Notes under the pieces: generated by a model
What the model was told of the DNA's origin: nothing
The model's input: only the letters and a program-made list of their open reading frames with translations
Database searches by the model: none
Position numbers and translations under genes: made by a program
Assembly: GCF_030936135.1 (NCBI RefSeq)
Contig: NC_082618.1
Span: 6,359,034 to 6,423,033 of the forward strand
DNA from: Gavia stellata
Taxonomy: Eukaryota > Chordata > Aves > Gaviiformes > Gaviidae
DNA: 64,000 nucleotides
Reading direction: 5' to 3'
Shown here: piece by piece, positions 26,848-37,899 of the stretch
How positions within the stretch are numbered: position 1 is the first letter of the stretch
Layout: every line of letters begins with the position of its first letter

Positions 26848-29800
26848 ATGGGCCCCGCTCTCCTGCTCTGCTGCTGCCTGCTGGGCAGCGGCCGCGCCCT
26901 GCGGGGTGAGTGCGTGGCTGGGCCTGCCTCTGCCGCTCCCTCTGCCTCGGCTTGGTGCGGGGAGGACGTAAAAAGCGCTTCGTTTCTCCCTGCGGGGGTT
27001 CCTTTTCTTCTAACTGCAGCAAAGCGTTAATTTAAAGGAGCTGCCGTGCTGATTACACCTGAGTGCACCCGTTCCCTTCCCAGGAGAGACGCTGAAAGTG
27101 TGACTTTAAAGTATTTCAAGCTGCTTATAAAAAAAAAAGTAGACCTATACAAACGCTAATCATAGTCACTTCCTATATTGCGCTGTATGTCCAGTACATA
27201 AAGTGACTTTTTGGCAAATAACACACGCTGTCCTGTGCGGTCATGTTTAAAAATGCAAGTTCTCATACTGAATTTCTTCACTTTCAGCATTTGGACAGGA
27301 TGAAAACATGGTGCAGCTGCCCGGGGGGACGTTTCAGATGGGATCCGCTTCCCTGGAGAAGAGGAACGAAGAGGGACCCGTCAGGTTGGTGACGGTGAAG
27401 CCGTTTGCTGTCGACAAATATCCCGTCACAAACAGGGATTTCAGGTAAGAGCGGAGGTTCGGGTCTGCCTGGCTCGCAGGGCCTGGGCGGCGCGGGCAGG
27501 GCGCGGGTGTTGGTGCCGGCTCTTTTGGGGCCGGTTCCCGGGGTCTGAAAGCCAACGCTTGGATGCTCCAGCACTTTCATTGGAACAAAAAAATGCCTTT
27601 GTCAGTAATAACTCGCCTCTATGGGTGTGGGCTGAAGCATCTTACCAGTGTAGCTTGCAAACATGCTTCCTTTTTTTCCTTTTTACTTTTTTCCTCCTTC
27701 TTTCTCCTCCTTCTTTCTTCTCCTTCTTCTTCTCCTTCTCCTTCTTCTCCTTCTCCTTCTTTCTTCTCCTTCTCCTTCTTTCTTCTCCTTCTCCTTCTTT
27801 CTTCTCCTTCTCCTTCTTTCTCCTTCTCCTTCTTTCTCCTTCTCCTTATTTCTCTTTCTCCTTCTCCTTCTTTCTCCTTCTCCTTCTTTCTCCTTCTCCT
27901 TCTTTCTCCTTCTCCTTCTTTCTCCTTCTCCTTCTTTCTCCTTCTCCTTCTTTCTCCTTCTCCTTCTCCTTCTTTCTCCTTCTCCTTCTCCTTCTTTCTC
28001 CTTCTCCTTCTTTCTCCTTCTCCTTCTTTCTCCTTCTCCTTCTTTCTCCTTCTCCTTCTTTCTCCTTCTTTCTCCTTCTCCTTCTTTCTTGCAAACATGC
28101 TTTTTTTGTGTGTGTCTTTTTCTTACTAATAGGGCTGCGCTGTTTCAGATTTCAGGTTCCTATGGGTTCAATTCCATTTGTAAATACATATTTTATAGAA
28201 GCCCTAGTACAGAGCCTAATAAATGTACTGGGGGAAATGCCTTTATTTGCCATGGCAGTGACAACGAGCCAACACTTCCACGCACCAGTAACTGCCCAGC
28301 AACACACAGGAATGGTAATTACTGCAACTTGGGCAACGGGGAAACGAATGGGACAGAAGCAGGGTGATGTTATTCAGCAGTATGTGACTTTTTTTTGCAT
28401 TTTGGGGACATTTAGTTAACAGCAGCTGTAGGGTTTAGTGGCTTTTAAGGGATTTTTGATCTGTGCAATTGTTACATTTTGTGGAAGACCAGAGTGCAGG
28501 GTGAGTTTACTTGCACAGGTGACATAAAAAATGTCAGACCTGTGAACAGATGCAAATCGGACTGTTTTATCTGTTAAATCTGTATCAAACCGACTGGAGC
28601 TTTGCCGGGGAGGAGCCGGGACTCTCCGCAGAGGGGGTGCCTGTATGTCGTGTACGTTTTGCCTTGCTCTGAACTTGTTGCGTGTGCAGATCGCTGTATT
28701 TGGTGGTGTGACTCTTGACGAACTCTTACCCAGATGCCTGAGCATGTTGTATTTATGCCAGGGAGTTTGTTAGAGAAAAGAAATACAAAACAGAAGCAGA
28801 AGCATTTGGCTGGAGCTTTGTCTTTGAGGATTTCGTATCTGAAGAGCTGAAAAAAAAAGTCACGCAAAAACTGGAGGTAAATCTAAACCCCATGGGGATG
28901 AGTTTCAGTGATGATGTTGGAGATGGTATTTCTGATCACATCCCTGTCGGTATTGCTTTTCTGCTGAGTAGCAGCTACCTCTCAGTGCAGAGCCTGGTCC
29001 TTCTCAGTGGTTTTTGTTTAGTCTTGGGTTGTTTTGCTTTTGCAACTAACAGCAGGGTTGAGCCTGGGTTATTTATGGCCCTTCTCTGTTTCCATCCTCT
29101 CCAAACACTGTCAGACTGGACTCATGAGATGCTCCAGTGAGCTGGGAGAGAGCAAAGCACATTTCAAACTACTTTATTAAATCTTAAAATAGAAAAACTA
29201 AACCGCATGGGCTTCTTCCATCTATTTTCACTTTTAAAAGCAAATGCCTCTACTCCGTTGGAAAGCACTATCAAAACGTCTGTGATAACCCAGCTCAAAC
29301 TGCAGCATTTAACCATTTCCAGACTAACAAGCGCTCTTTTTCATGCATGCTGCTGTAGGATGGGGGGGGGATGTCACCAGTTCAGCTTTAATCTGGTGTC
29401 GTTTCTTTTCCCAGTCTGCCCCTTGGTGGCTGCCCATCGAGAAGGCTTTTTGGCGACAGGTGAGTAAAAATCAGGTGCACTGAGTCCTCTCGTTGCTGGG
29501 AGCATGCGTGTGTTAGTGTGTGCTGAACCTTATCAACTGAAAAATAGGGAAAAAAAGTAGCATTTCTGGTTCCTGCATGTTTCCCGCCTTGGCCTGTTCT
29601 GTCCTTTATTCCCTTTTTAATTGAAAAGCTTATAACATCCATTAAAATCTGCTTGACGCAATTCCTCCCAGCCCTCGGGTCCTGGCTCCAGCATAAAGGA
29701 CAGGCTGGATTACCCAGTGCTGCACGTGAGCTGGAACGACGCACGTGCGTTCTGCGCCTGGAAAGGGAAGAGGCTCCCGGCGGAGGAGGAGTGGGAGTTT

Positions 29801-31959
29801 GCTGCCAGGGGAGGACTGGAGCGTACGTACCACAAGCTCTGACCTTTTTCCAAACCAAGGCATCGAGTAATGTTAGTTCTAGCAGATCCAAACCTTCATC
29901 CAGGGATGTTTTCAAAGGTTAATCTGGGGGGGCTAAACCACCTCTTTTGGCCTGGGAGTCAAATTAATCATACTAATACTATAATAATAGGAAGAAGAAG
30001 TGGCTTATCTATGGTCTTAATGTATCTTCCCGAATGAAGCAGCTCTGCCAGATTGTGGGGGTGCTGCTGGACTCCCTGGCACGAGCGATGGTTGGTAAAT
30101 GGGAAGCTGTTGCTGATTCCCGTCTCTCCTCACCTCCTTGGCAGTGTCTGTAGGGATTAGACCAACAAGCCCCGTTCATATAACCCCTCTCAGTGTCCTG
30201 AGCTGAGCAGAAAAGGAGGGTCATAAAACCCTGGTTAAAAATAGGCAAATGCAGAGGCTGGAGTGATGCAGGGTTAACGGGTCTCTCTTCCTCTTTGGCA
30301 GAAAGGGTGTATCCCTGGGGAAACAAGTTTCAGCTGAACCGTACAAATCTGTGGCAGGTAAGATCCTAAAAATCATCCTGTCTATGCTGAGCTCTTCTGA
30401 GGGTGTTTAACTCGACCACAGAGTGTGCGTGGCTGCCTGAGCAGGCTGCGTTGTCCTGGGAAGCAATTCAGGCTTATCTGCAGGGTACCGAAATTCAGCT
30501 CCTGGTGGGTTATTCGAAATACCCTTAGAGGGAGCAGACTCAGCCCAGCTGCCCTGAGAAGCCAGGATTTCAGTGCTTCCAAAAATTCATACATAACCAA
30601 AAATTCATACATAAATTTGTTTGAAAAGGGGGTTGTCTTGGGAGAACTTTAGATGGTTGATCTCCCCTTGTGGCCAGAGATGGTGCGTAGTGTTAATTTG
30701 CAATGGAGAGGTATTGTCATTATTTAAGTGTAACACGGTCCTGTGAAGAGCAGGGTCTCATGGAGTCTCCATGGTGCGTCTTTGCTTGGAGTGATCTTTC
30801 TTCCCGCAGGGTGAGTTCCCAAGGGTCGACACAGCTGAAGACGGTTATCACGGCGTCTCACCGGTGGCAGCATTCCCTCCTCAGAACAACTATGGTACGG
30901 AGCAGGCATCCCCGCCCTGGTGTCGGGAATGGCATCTGCTTCCTAATATCCATTATAAAATCCCTTAATTGTCGCAAGGTTTCAGATATGACATAGGATC
31001 ACGTCAGCATCTTGATAGACTAACCAAGCCCAGCAAAAGCACTGATGGTTGTTACTGAAGTTGGCTGCTTTTGCTGGGCTTGGTTAGTCTATCAAGATGC
31101 TGACATGATCCCATGTCATCCCATGTCATGGGAAATGATGAGAACCATTAAAGGTCCAGTTGTAAACTGGGGCCAGTTTGCAATACAGTAAAGAGCTTCT
31201 GGTTCCCAGTCTCCCCATTAAACCGTGCTCTTCCAGTGATGCTTTGAATGTTGCGGCCCCCCTCCCATATGCCAAAGTGCTTTTGCAGCCCTTGCAAATG
31301 CGCCTTCATAATCCTGATGCAAAACCATCCGTGTCTCAGGGCTCTACGACCTGCTGGGAAACACCTGGGAGTGGACAGCGTCGGAGTACCTGACCCCAGG
31401 GCTCTCATCGAGGCAGCGTGCTCAGAACATGCAGGTCCTGAGAGGTGCCTCGTGGATTGACACTGCAGATGGGTCCGCAAATCATAAAGCTCGTGTTACT
31501 ACCAGGTAGGTCTGTGCAGTGCCCAGGCACTGTCTCGCAGTGATTTCTTCTGGCTTGGTTTTAGTTGGAAGGGGGTTTTATTTTAAAAGACATTTGTTTG
31601 TTTCCTACTCAGTTTTTCTGAGCAATTAGGAAAACATACTTCAAATACTGCTAAAAATTTTCCTGCTATAAATACGTTCCTTACTGCTTCTCAAATCACG
31701 TCTATTCCATCAAGTATTTAGAATTAAATGCTTTTCTTGAAGTTATTCAAGACAAGTGGAAGACATTTCTAGTCTGTTATAGAGAGTCACCTTAAAGGAT
31801 GTAAGCGTTAACTAGGAAGGATCCCTAACTTTGGGTCTCCTTTTTCCCATGAGAATGGGGAACACACCAGACTCAGCCTCTGACAACCTCAGCTTCCGCT
31901 GTGCTGCCGACATCCCGCCCGTCATGGCCGAGAAAAGCCGGACCAAACCCGAGCTCTGA
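26848..31959 (+). CDS. SUMF2: Sulfatase-modifying factor 2 (pFGE), 9 exons
   Basis: ER-lumen paralogue of formylglycine-generating enzyme; it binds sulfatases and SUMF1 but lacks FGE activity. Exons: 26848-26905, 27288-27444, 28762-28876, 29415-29459, 29672-29822, 30302-30357, 30810-30894, 31340-31505, 31854-31959, giving 312 aa (human 301). A hydrophobic signal peptide, [20 protein letters not shown], is encoded mostly by exon 1. The FGE-sulfatase domain follows, with [52 protein letters not shown] and LRGASW. The segment after GASW reads [17 protein letters not shown], without the two catalytic cysteines of SUMF1, as expected for pFGE. The C-terminus KPEL parallels human PGEL, a KDEL-like retrieval signal. 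Exon 8 carries a loop ([17 protein letters not shown]) longer than in human. Intron 2 holds a 420-bp polypyrimidine tract and intron 7 a long inverted repeat. Confidence 0.96.
27654..28102. repeat. 15-bp direct repeats bounding the polypyrimidine tract
   Basis: The 15-mer CTTGCAAACATGCTT occurs at 27654-27668 and again at 28088-28102, exactly at the two borders of the pyrimidine tract. The copies are identical. The layout resembles a target-site duplication or a duplication arising with the expansion. Confidence 0.95.
27669..28087. repeat. Polypyrimidine (TTCTCC/TTTC)n tract in SUMF2 intron 2
   Basis: About 420 bp that are almost wholly C+T on the plus strand, built from variants of CTTCTCC and CTTCTTT in longer 13-20 bp periods. 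Only one or two purines interrupt it. Homopurine/homopyrimidine mirror repeats of this length can adopt triplex (H-DNA) structure. It reads as long open frames in several frames (S/F/L-rich on plus, E/K/R-rich on minus), which are artefacts of composition. Confidence 0.97.
30988..31119. repeat. Near-perfect inverted repeat, 54-bp arms, SUMF2 intron 7
   Basis: Left arm 30988-31041 and right arm 31066-31119 are reverse complements at 52 of 54 positions, separated by a 24-nt loop (31042-31065). The right arm begins TGCTTTTGCTGGGCTTGG and the left arm ends CCAAGCCCAGCAAAAGCA. At least one mismatch fits CpG decay (ACG on the left, CATG on the right). The right end runs into a short tandem of CCCATGTCAT. 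There are no transposase, terminal motifs or target duplications that I can see. As RNA it would form a hairpin of about 54 bp inside the SUMF2 pre-mRNA. Confidence 0.95.
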
Positions 31960-32029
31960 AGGTCACTTGGGGAGACCTGAAGGCACTTTCTCCTGTGGAG
32001 ACGAACAATAACCCCCAGCAGTCACTTTC

Positions 32030-32064
32030 ATTAAACCCAGACAGTTTTAAAAATTAAAAATAAA
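32030..32064 (+). terminator. SUMF2 poly(A) signals (ATTAAA, AATAAA)
   Basis: ATTAAA at 32030-32035 and AATAAA at 32059-32064 lie 70-105 nt after the SUMF2 stop codon, with GT-containing sequence downstream. They predict a very short 3' UTR. The convergent PHKG1 signal is about 375 bp away. Confidence 0.8.
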
Positions 32065-32437
32065 TAATTTCAACTAAAACTCCTGTCTGCACTGGGACAT
32101 CTGGGCAGGAGCAGTGATGGGGAATGGCAGGCAGGGTGGATTGTCTTTAATGTCTTCTTGGGGTAGTAGAAACTACAGCTCTTCTGTTGGTGCTGTTTTA
32201 AATAAGCAGAGGGGTACATGTGTGTGGGACTGGGCCAGAGCTGCTCCAGCTCCTGCCCCAGCTGGAGTGAACGAACACCCGCAGCCCCCCCCGTGACCAC
32301 TGGCATGGGGCAGCTGCAGGAGGGGAGCGATGGGGACATGTCCCTGGAAGGGAGACTCATGCATCGGTCCCCATCTCCTTGGGAAATCCCAACTTCGTAG
32401 CATCTGTTGAGCTTTCCCAGAAGTGAACCAAGGCACC

Positions 32438-32443
32438 TTTATT
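32438..32443 (-). terminator. PHKG1 poly(A) signal (AATAAA)
   Basis: Canonical hexamer on the minus strand 513 nt after the PHKG1 stop codon. PHKG1 and SUMF2 therefore converge with a gap of only a few hundred base pairs between their cleavage sites. Confidence 0.7.
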
Positions 32444-32955
32444 GACCCTTTAACAGTGACAAAATGATGTCTGCGCTCATTTCTCAGTGCATAGATGACA
32501 CAAACTAGTGACCCGCCTTTCCCAGGTGTTATAACCAGCATAAGGGCTACAAAACAGCAGTGCACAAGCTCTGCTGCCAAATCTGACAGGACCAGGACCC
32601 CCGAGCATGTGAGAGGGCGAGGACACCGCGTCAGGTGCTGCTTATCCCTCCTCCACCTGTGACTGCCCCAAAAGGCTCTCGCTCTAGGGCTGAGCTGAGC
32701 CTTCCCTAGGCAGCTCTGCCGCTCCGAGCGCAGCGGGAGCTGCAGCTGGTTACGGCTCTATTAGAGGCAGCTTCTCCAAACCCATCCCTTGCACCAGGAC
32801 ATACCCCGGGGCAAATCACAGCTGTCTGCTGTGTTTGCATTTGCACCTGACCCGATGCCAGCCGTATCTCTTAAGAAAACACAAATCACCGCTTGGTTTT
32901 CAAAGATTTTACTCGCCTTAACTCTGAGCAAACTCATCAGCTTACGCAGCAGCAA

Positions 32956-35900
32956 TCAAAACAGCCCTTCCTCGGCTGCCAGGGTCAGCAAAATGGCCTT
33001 GCAGGTGTTCTCGAAGAGGGCGGCTCTGTTCTGCGCCTCCCCCTTCTTCACCCAGTGCCGGTAGGTCCTGAAGGCACAGGCATCGATCAGCTTGCGGACG
33101 GGCTTCAGGGCGTATGGGTCCCGCACCACCAGCTCCCTGGTGACCGACTTGACCAGCCGGTACTGGTAGTAAATACGGACCGATGCCAGGACGGTCAGGC
33201 AGATCACCTGCAGCAGGAGCAGGGGGAACAGGCTGGAATTCGTGGCCAGTCCTACAACGGGACCAGATCAGCCCCAACGCCTCCCACATGGCTGCTATCC
33301 ATGTGGAGGAGTCAGGAGGGAGCCCAGCTCCTGGCACAGGAATTTAGTCCCATGTGAGCGGTACGGGCTTTTTCCAGGTGTGCCCTTAACATCAAAACCG
33401 CAGGTCAGTCCTAAATGTGTCACCTAAAGCCACTTTGGGTACCTTTGAGCTGCCCCAATGGCTGGCTATAGGGAAGAGATAGGATTCCTCTGTTTTATCA
33501 ACTTCTGCATCATTTGATACACCCGTGTGAAGTCAGGCTCACTGATTTCCCCTTAAAAGTGATCTTTTTCTTTTTGAATGGTTTGGGGTTTTTTTCTGAG
33601 AAGGAAGCAGGCTTTTCCCTTTTCTTATTTAATCCTCTTCTGTGAAAAAGCCCTTTGGAGGTACTAGAAAGTAAGCGAAATAGTGCTCGGAGAAGGGTCT
33701 CCACCCAGGCTGCCACATCCTGCCAAAGCCTGGGTCCATCAGCCTTCTTGAACTCCCAGTTTCTCCCAGCTCAGCTGAGAAACCTGTCCCACCACTCGGC
33801 TCCTGCAGCTCCCAGGCTCAGGGTCAGGTGCTGAGACACCCCCATACCCAACCTCACCTTAAATTTCCGGAAGGGGCTGAAGTGCCGGACCTCCTCCACG
33901 TCGTACTGCTGGAAGAAGGGGTGGGCCAGCGCCTCACCAGCCGTGTATCGCTTCCGTGGGTCCACCACCAGGAACCGGGAGATCTGCAAGAGGGCACTGG
34001 GTTGAGCTGAGGTATCCCAGGTGTCTGCACCCCCTCCCCAGGTTTTCCCATCCCCGAGCACCTACCAGGTCCTTGACGGTGTCCGAGCGATCGTCCCACT
34101 CTGGGGAGCCAAACTGGTAGTCTCCATTCATGATCATCCGCAGCATCAGCATCTGCTTGCGGTGCCAGAAGGGAGGCGAGCCGGCCAGCAAGGTGTACAT
34201 GATCACCCCCGTGCTCCACCTGCGGACAGCCCAGACGGACCCTCCAGCCCCGGGCAGCACCCCAAGGGTGGCTCGGTGCCTTCCTCAACCAGGGCATGCT
34301 GTGCTTTGCCACCCTGGAAAACCAGGAGGATGCTGCCCTGTGTGGTGTCTGATGAGGGAGGCTGAGCTCACTGCTGAGGCTCGTTAGCCCTGATGGGTGA
34401 TAAGGAGCAGGGGTGCCCTGCTGCTGGAGAGGGGTTTGGGGTTTTTGAGTTGAGCTGATGTGGAGCTGCTCTCTTGGATGCTGCAGGAGGATGTTGTGAG
34501 TTGGAGGCGTTTGCCTTTCTTGGGTTTTTTAGGGGAGGGAGAGGATGTGGGAGGGTGGGACACGGCAGTGCCAGCAAGGCTGGATGCTCTGGGGCTGTCT
34601 CAGCTCAGGCTGTGGTGTGCAAAGTGTCCTGGCACGGGGCTTCGTGGAGGTATTTAAACTGAAAAGGGGCTGAAGTGCCCTGGTGCATCTCAAGTGGCTG
34701 GTTATGGCTCTGACCGCTGCAGACCTGAGCCCAAAGCCACCAGGAATGGTGGCAAAGTCCCAGCAGGGCTCAGACTGGGTTCTGATGGGCTTTCCCGAGC
34801 TGGCTGCTCGTTTGGGGGCTGCCTCAGGTTTGTGTCTCACTATGGGGTGTGTTTGAAAAGCCCTGTGTCTTGGATTCCAGCCACTGAGTTGATTTTTGAG
34901 CAGAACCTGTTGCTTTCCCCCTTCCCTGATGGAGCAAAGTGGGGAGACAGGCTCCTCCCCAGGCTGCTTCTCCCCCAGCTCTGTGCCAGAGCCCCCTGGT
35001 CACCAGGACAGCCCCTCATGGCCCTCGAGGGCTTTTTTTGGTGCATCGTTTAATTCCTTCCAAACACTCAAACGGGTCCCCATCTGCACAACTCTTGCTG
35101 TGCCTCGAACCACGCATGTTTTGGGAACAGCCTGAGGGGTGCGGCAGGAAGGCGGGTGTCTCACTCACATATCGACCTCCTTCCCGTAGCCTTGGTGCTC
35201 GTCGTCCATGGAACACTGCAGGATCTCGGGGGCCAGGTAGCCAGGCGTGCCGCAGATCTCTGCAAAGACGGGGTAGAGCATCCCCCTGAGCCACCCAGGC
35301 GGGTTTGTGCCATCCCCACCCACCCCTGCAGTCGATGAGGGGGTCTGGATCCCTGGTGGGATCTTTGCAGTGATGGTGCTCCCAGGGAGTAACTGCCACT
35401 TGTGTGCATCTCGCTGGTGACTTTCTTTGGTGGATTACAGTGGCTAAAACGGGAGTGAAGAGAGCGATGGGGCGGATGCCCATTGTTGGTTATGTGGCTC
35501 TTCACAGGGTAGGAGTGGGAAAAAACCTTAATGTTGGGCAGTAAATGGATGGGGTGAGGGGGGTCAACTGGAGGGGGGAAAAAGCGGAAAGAATAGGATG
35601 TTTTTCCTTGTGGGCAGCAACTTCTTCATGGCGAGGAGTGAGGTGTGGAGGCTGTGCTGCAGGCAGAGCCGGGCTCGTGCGCGAGCAGGAGGGCACCGCA
35701 AGCCGACAGGCACCAATGTGCACCCGCAGCAGCGAGACCGGCCCCAAGGTGACAGTGGGGATGGACAGACTCCACCGACTCGCCACGGGCACTGAAGCAA
35801 CGGGGTGGCCACGGGCCAGCCTGGCATCACCCCCGCCTTGCTGTCCTCCTACCTTTGAGCTTCTCGTTCTCTCGCAGCTGGCAGGAGAAGCCAAAGTCCG

Positions 35901-37868
35901 TCAGCTTAATGTTCATGTTGTCATCCAGGAGGATGTTCTCTGGCTTCAGGTCCCGGTGGACGATGTTGATGGAGTGGAGGTACTGGATCACTTCCAGCAG
36001 CGCACGCATGATCTTCCTGGGGATGGGTGACAGCACCTCTCCTAGCAGCAACACCCACAGGCACCGTGCTCCCGGGGACGGGGACAGGGACCACACAACT
36101 CAGCCCCTATGTCTGAGTGCAGGGGCACAGCCCAGGGTGCTGTTTTGCCTGTGGGTGCCATGCCAGCTGCACCGTCATCCTTTGAACCCGCGCTCTGCTT
36201 TTGCAACGTGATTTTCAGCCATCTGCATCTGGCCTTACCTGGTTTCCTTCTCACTCAAGGTGACTTTCTCAGTGAGGTAGTCGAAGAGCTCTCCTCTTTT
36301 CATCCTGTATGTGGGAGGGAAAAGGGAGGCAGGCAGCGGCTGTGCTGCAACAGCAAACTGGCCCCGAGCCCTTGAGGAGGATCGCCTGGGGGTCGCTGCC
36401 CGGTAACAGTCCCAGAGCACCCATTGCACAAAATAACAAGCTGATTTGTTAATAAAAAGGGGGTAAAAATGCTTCTGTATTGCCGAAAACATCAGGCAAA
36501 AGGAGGAAAGGCTATCCCCAGAGAAGGCATGTTTCAGCTGGGATATGCATGGGGCCCTCCCGGTGCCATCCCCCTCCGCTGATGTCCGTTGCGCTGCCCC
36601 AGCATCAGGAGTCGCAGCGTCACATGCGCCCTGGTCCCGCTGCACATATAAATAACCTGTGGGGACACATGATGGCTCCCACCAAAGGTTACGGGGAAAC
36701 CTGAGCAGCGCTGAGCTGCTGACGGAGGAGAAACACTGCCGGCGGCAAGGCTGCAGTGAGCTGGCTCGCAACTATCAAGGCTCATTTCTACCTTAAGCAA
36801 GAGCTGGTTGTCCCCCTGCTTTGCCCTGTTTGGGCCATAAAAAGCTGGGGCGAGTGTTGGCTGGTGGCTGTCTGTAGAGCCGGAGTGGGCTTGGGGAGAT
36901 GGTGCTGGGGTGACGGGCAAGGTGGTACTTACAGGTCAAACACCAAGAAGAAGAAAGTGCTGGATTCATAGCTGTCCTTTAGCTGGACTGCAATAAAACA
37001 TGGGGGCTGTGAGCACAGTGTACAGCATGTTCCTGTCCATTAACGGACTAAAAATTCCTGATTGCTAATGGAATTAATGAGGAGTTGATCTTCATTAGTG
37101 TTTTGCTTGGGAGATCAGGAGGAGGATAGCCTGGGCACTGCTGGTGTGCGCGTGGCGGTAGAGCAAATGATGCTCTAAGCGGGTGCCCTGTGTTGCATTA
37201 GGACCATCGAAGGTCTGACCCTCCAGGGATTTCACCCCAAAAACCCTTCCTGGGGACACCCCGAAGAATAAATGGGGCAGAAAACCCCTTTGCCTTAATG
37301 CTCAGAGCCTGACTTACTGACGTTGGGGTGGCCCGAGACTTTCCGGAGAATGTCGATCTCTTTAGCGGTGGCTTCTCGCAGTTCCTGCACCTCCTTGGGG
37401 GATATGTTACCTGCCGTGATGTCAATAATCTTCACGGCATACTCCTGCCGGGTGGTTTTGTGAATGCACCGACGGACAACGCTGCTCACCCCCCTGCCAG
37501 GGATAACACAGACAAGATTGGGGCTTCCATTCCTCCCCGTCCAGCCCAACTTTGCGGCCGTGCCATTGGCACCTGGGCTAGCTGGTATTCTCGTGCACGA
37601 GTGGGTCTCGCTCTGTTACCCTGTCTTGCTGGGACAGGAGATTTTGAGCTGATGGAAAGTGCTGCTCCGTGCTATTTTCAACCCCATGCTGCTATGGGCC
37701 CTGTTTGTATCAGATTCCCAGGAGATGCTGTTCCTATCGGGTACTGGCGTACGTGAAACCACGGTTTGCCAAAAACAAGCTTTACCTGCCCAAAACCTCC
37801 TTCGGCTCATATTTTTCATAAAACTCCTTGGATGAGTTCCAGTCCGGTAAGTCTTCTTCCTTGGTCAT
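32956..37868 (-). CDS. PHKG1: Phosphorylase kinase catalytic gamma, muscle; 9 coding exons
   Basis: Catalytic subunit of the (alpha-beta-gamma-delta)4 phosphorylase kinase that phosphorylates and activates glycogen phosphorylase. Coding exons on minus: 37868-37786, 37493-37318, 36987-36933, 36304-36239, 36016-35853, 35259-35169, 34219-34066, 33983-33858, 33207-32956. They give 388 aa (human 387). Kinase landmarks are GRGVSSVV (27-34), AVK (K49), HRDLKPEN (147-154), DFG (167-169), [10 protein letters not shown] after E182, and [19 protein letters not shown] glutamate (E182) stands where many kinases carry a phosphorylated activation-loop residue, as in known PHKG1, which is constitutively active. 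The C-terminal regulatory tail binds calmodulin in this family. The start is [18 protein letters not shown]; a plausible acceptor about 32 nt upstream shows that 5' UTR exon(s) lie further right. It is PHKG1 rather than PHKG2 by sequence and by synteny. Confidence 0.96.
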
Positions 37869-37899
37869 CTCTGGCTCCTGTCTGGTGGCACTCTGGGCT

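Noticed and set aside
27559-28419. Ser/Phe/Leu-rich and Glu/Lys/Arg-rich frames through the polypyrimidine tract
   Set aside because: Simple-repeat translation on both strands, lying within SUMF2 intron 2.
32173-32580. 135-aa minus-strand frame between SUMF2 and PHKG1
   Set aside because: It falls in the PHKG1 3' UTR and intergenic gap, with low-complexity composition and no homology recognised.
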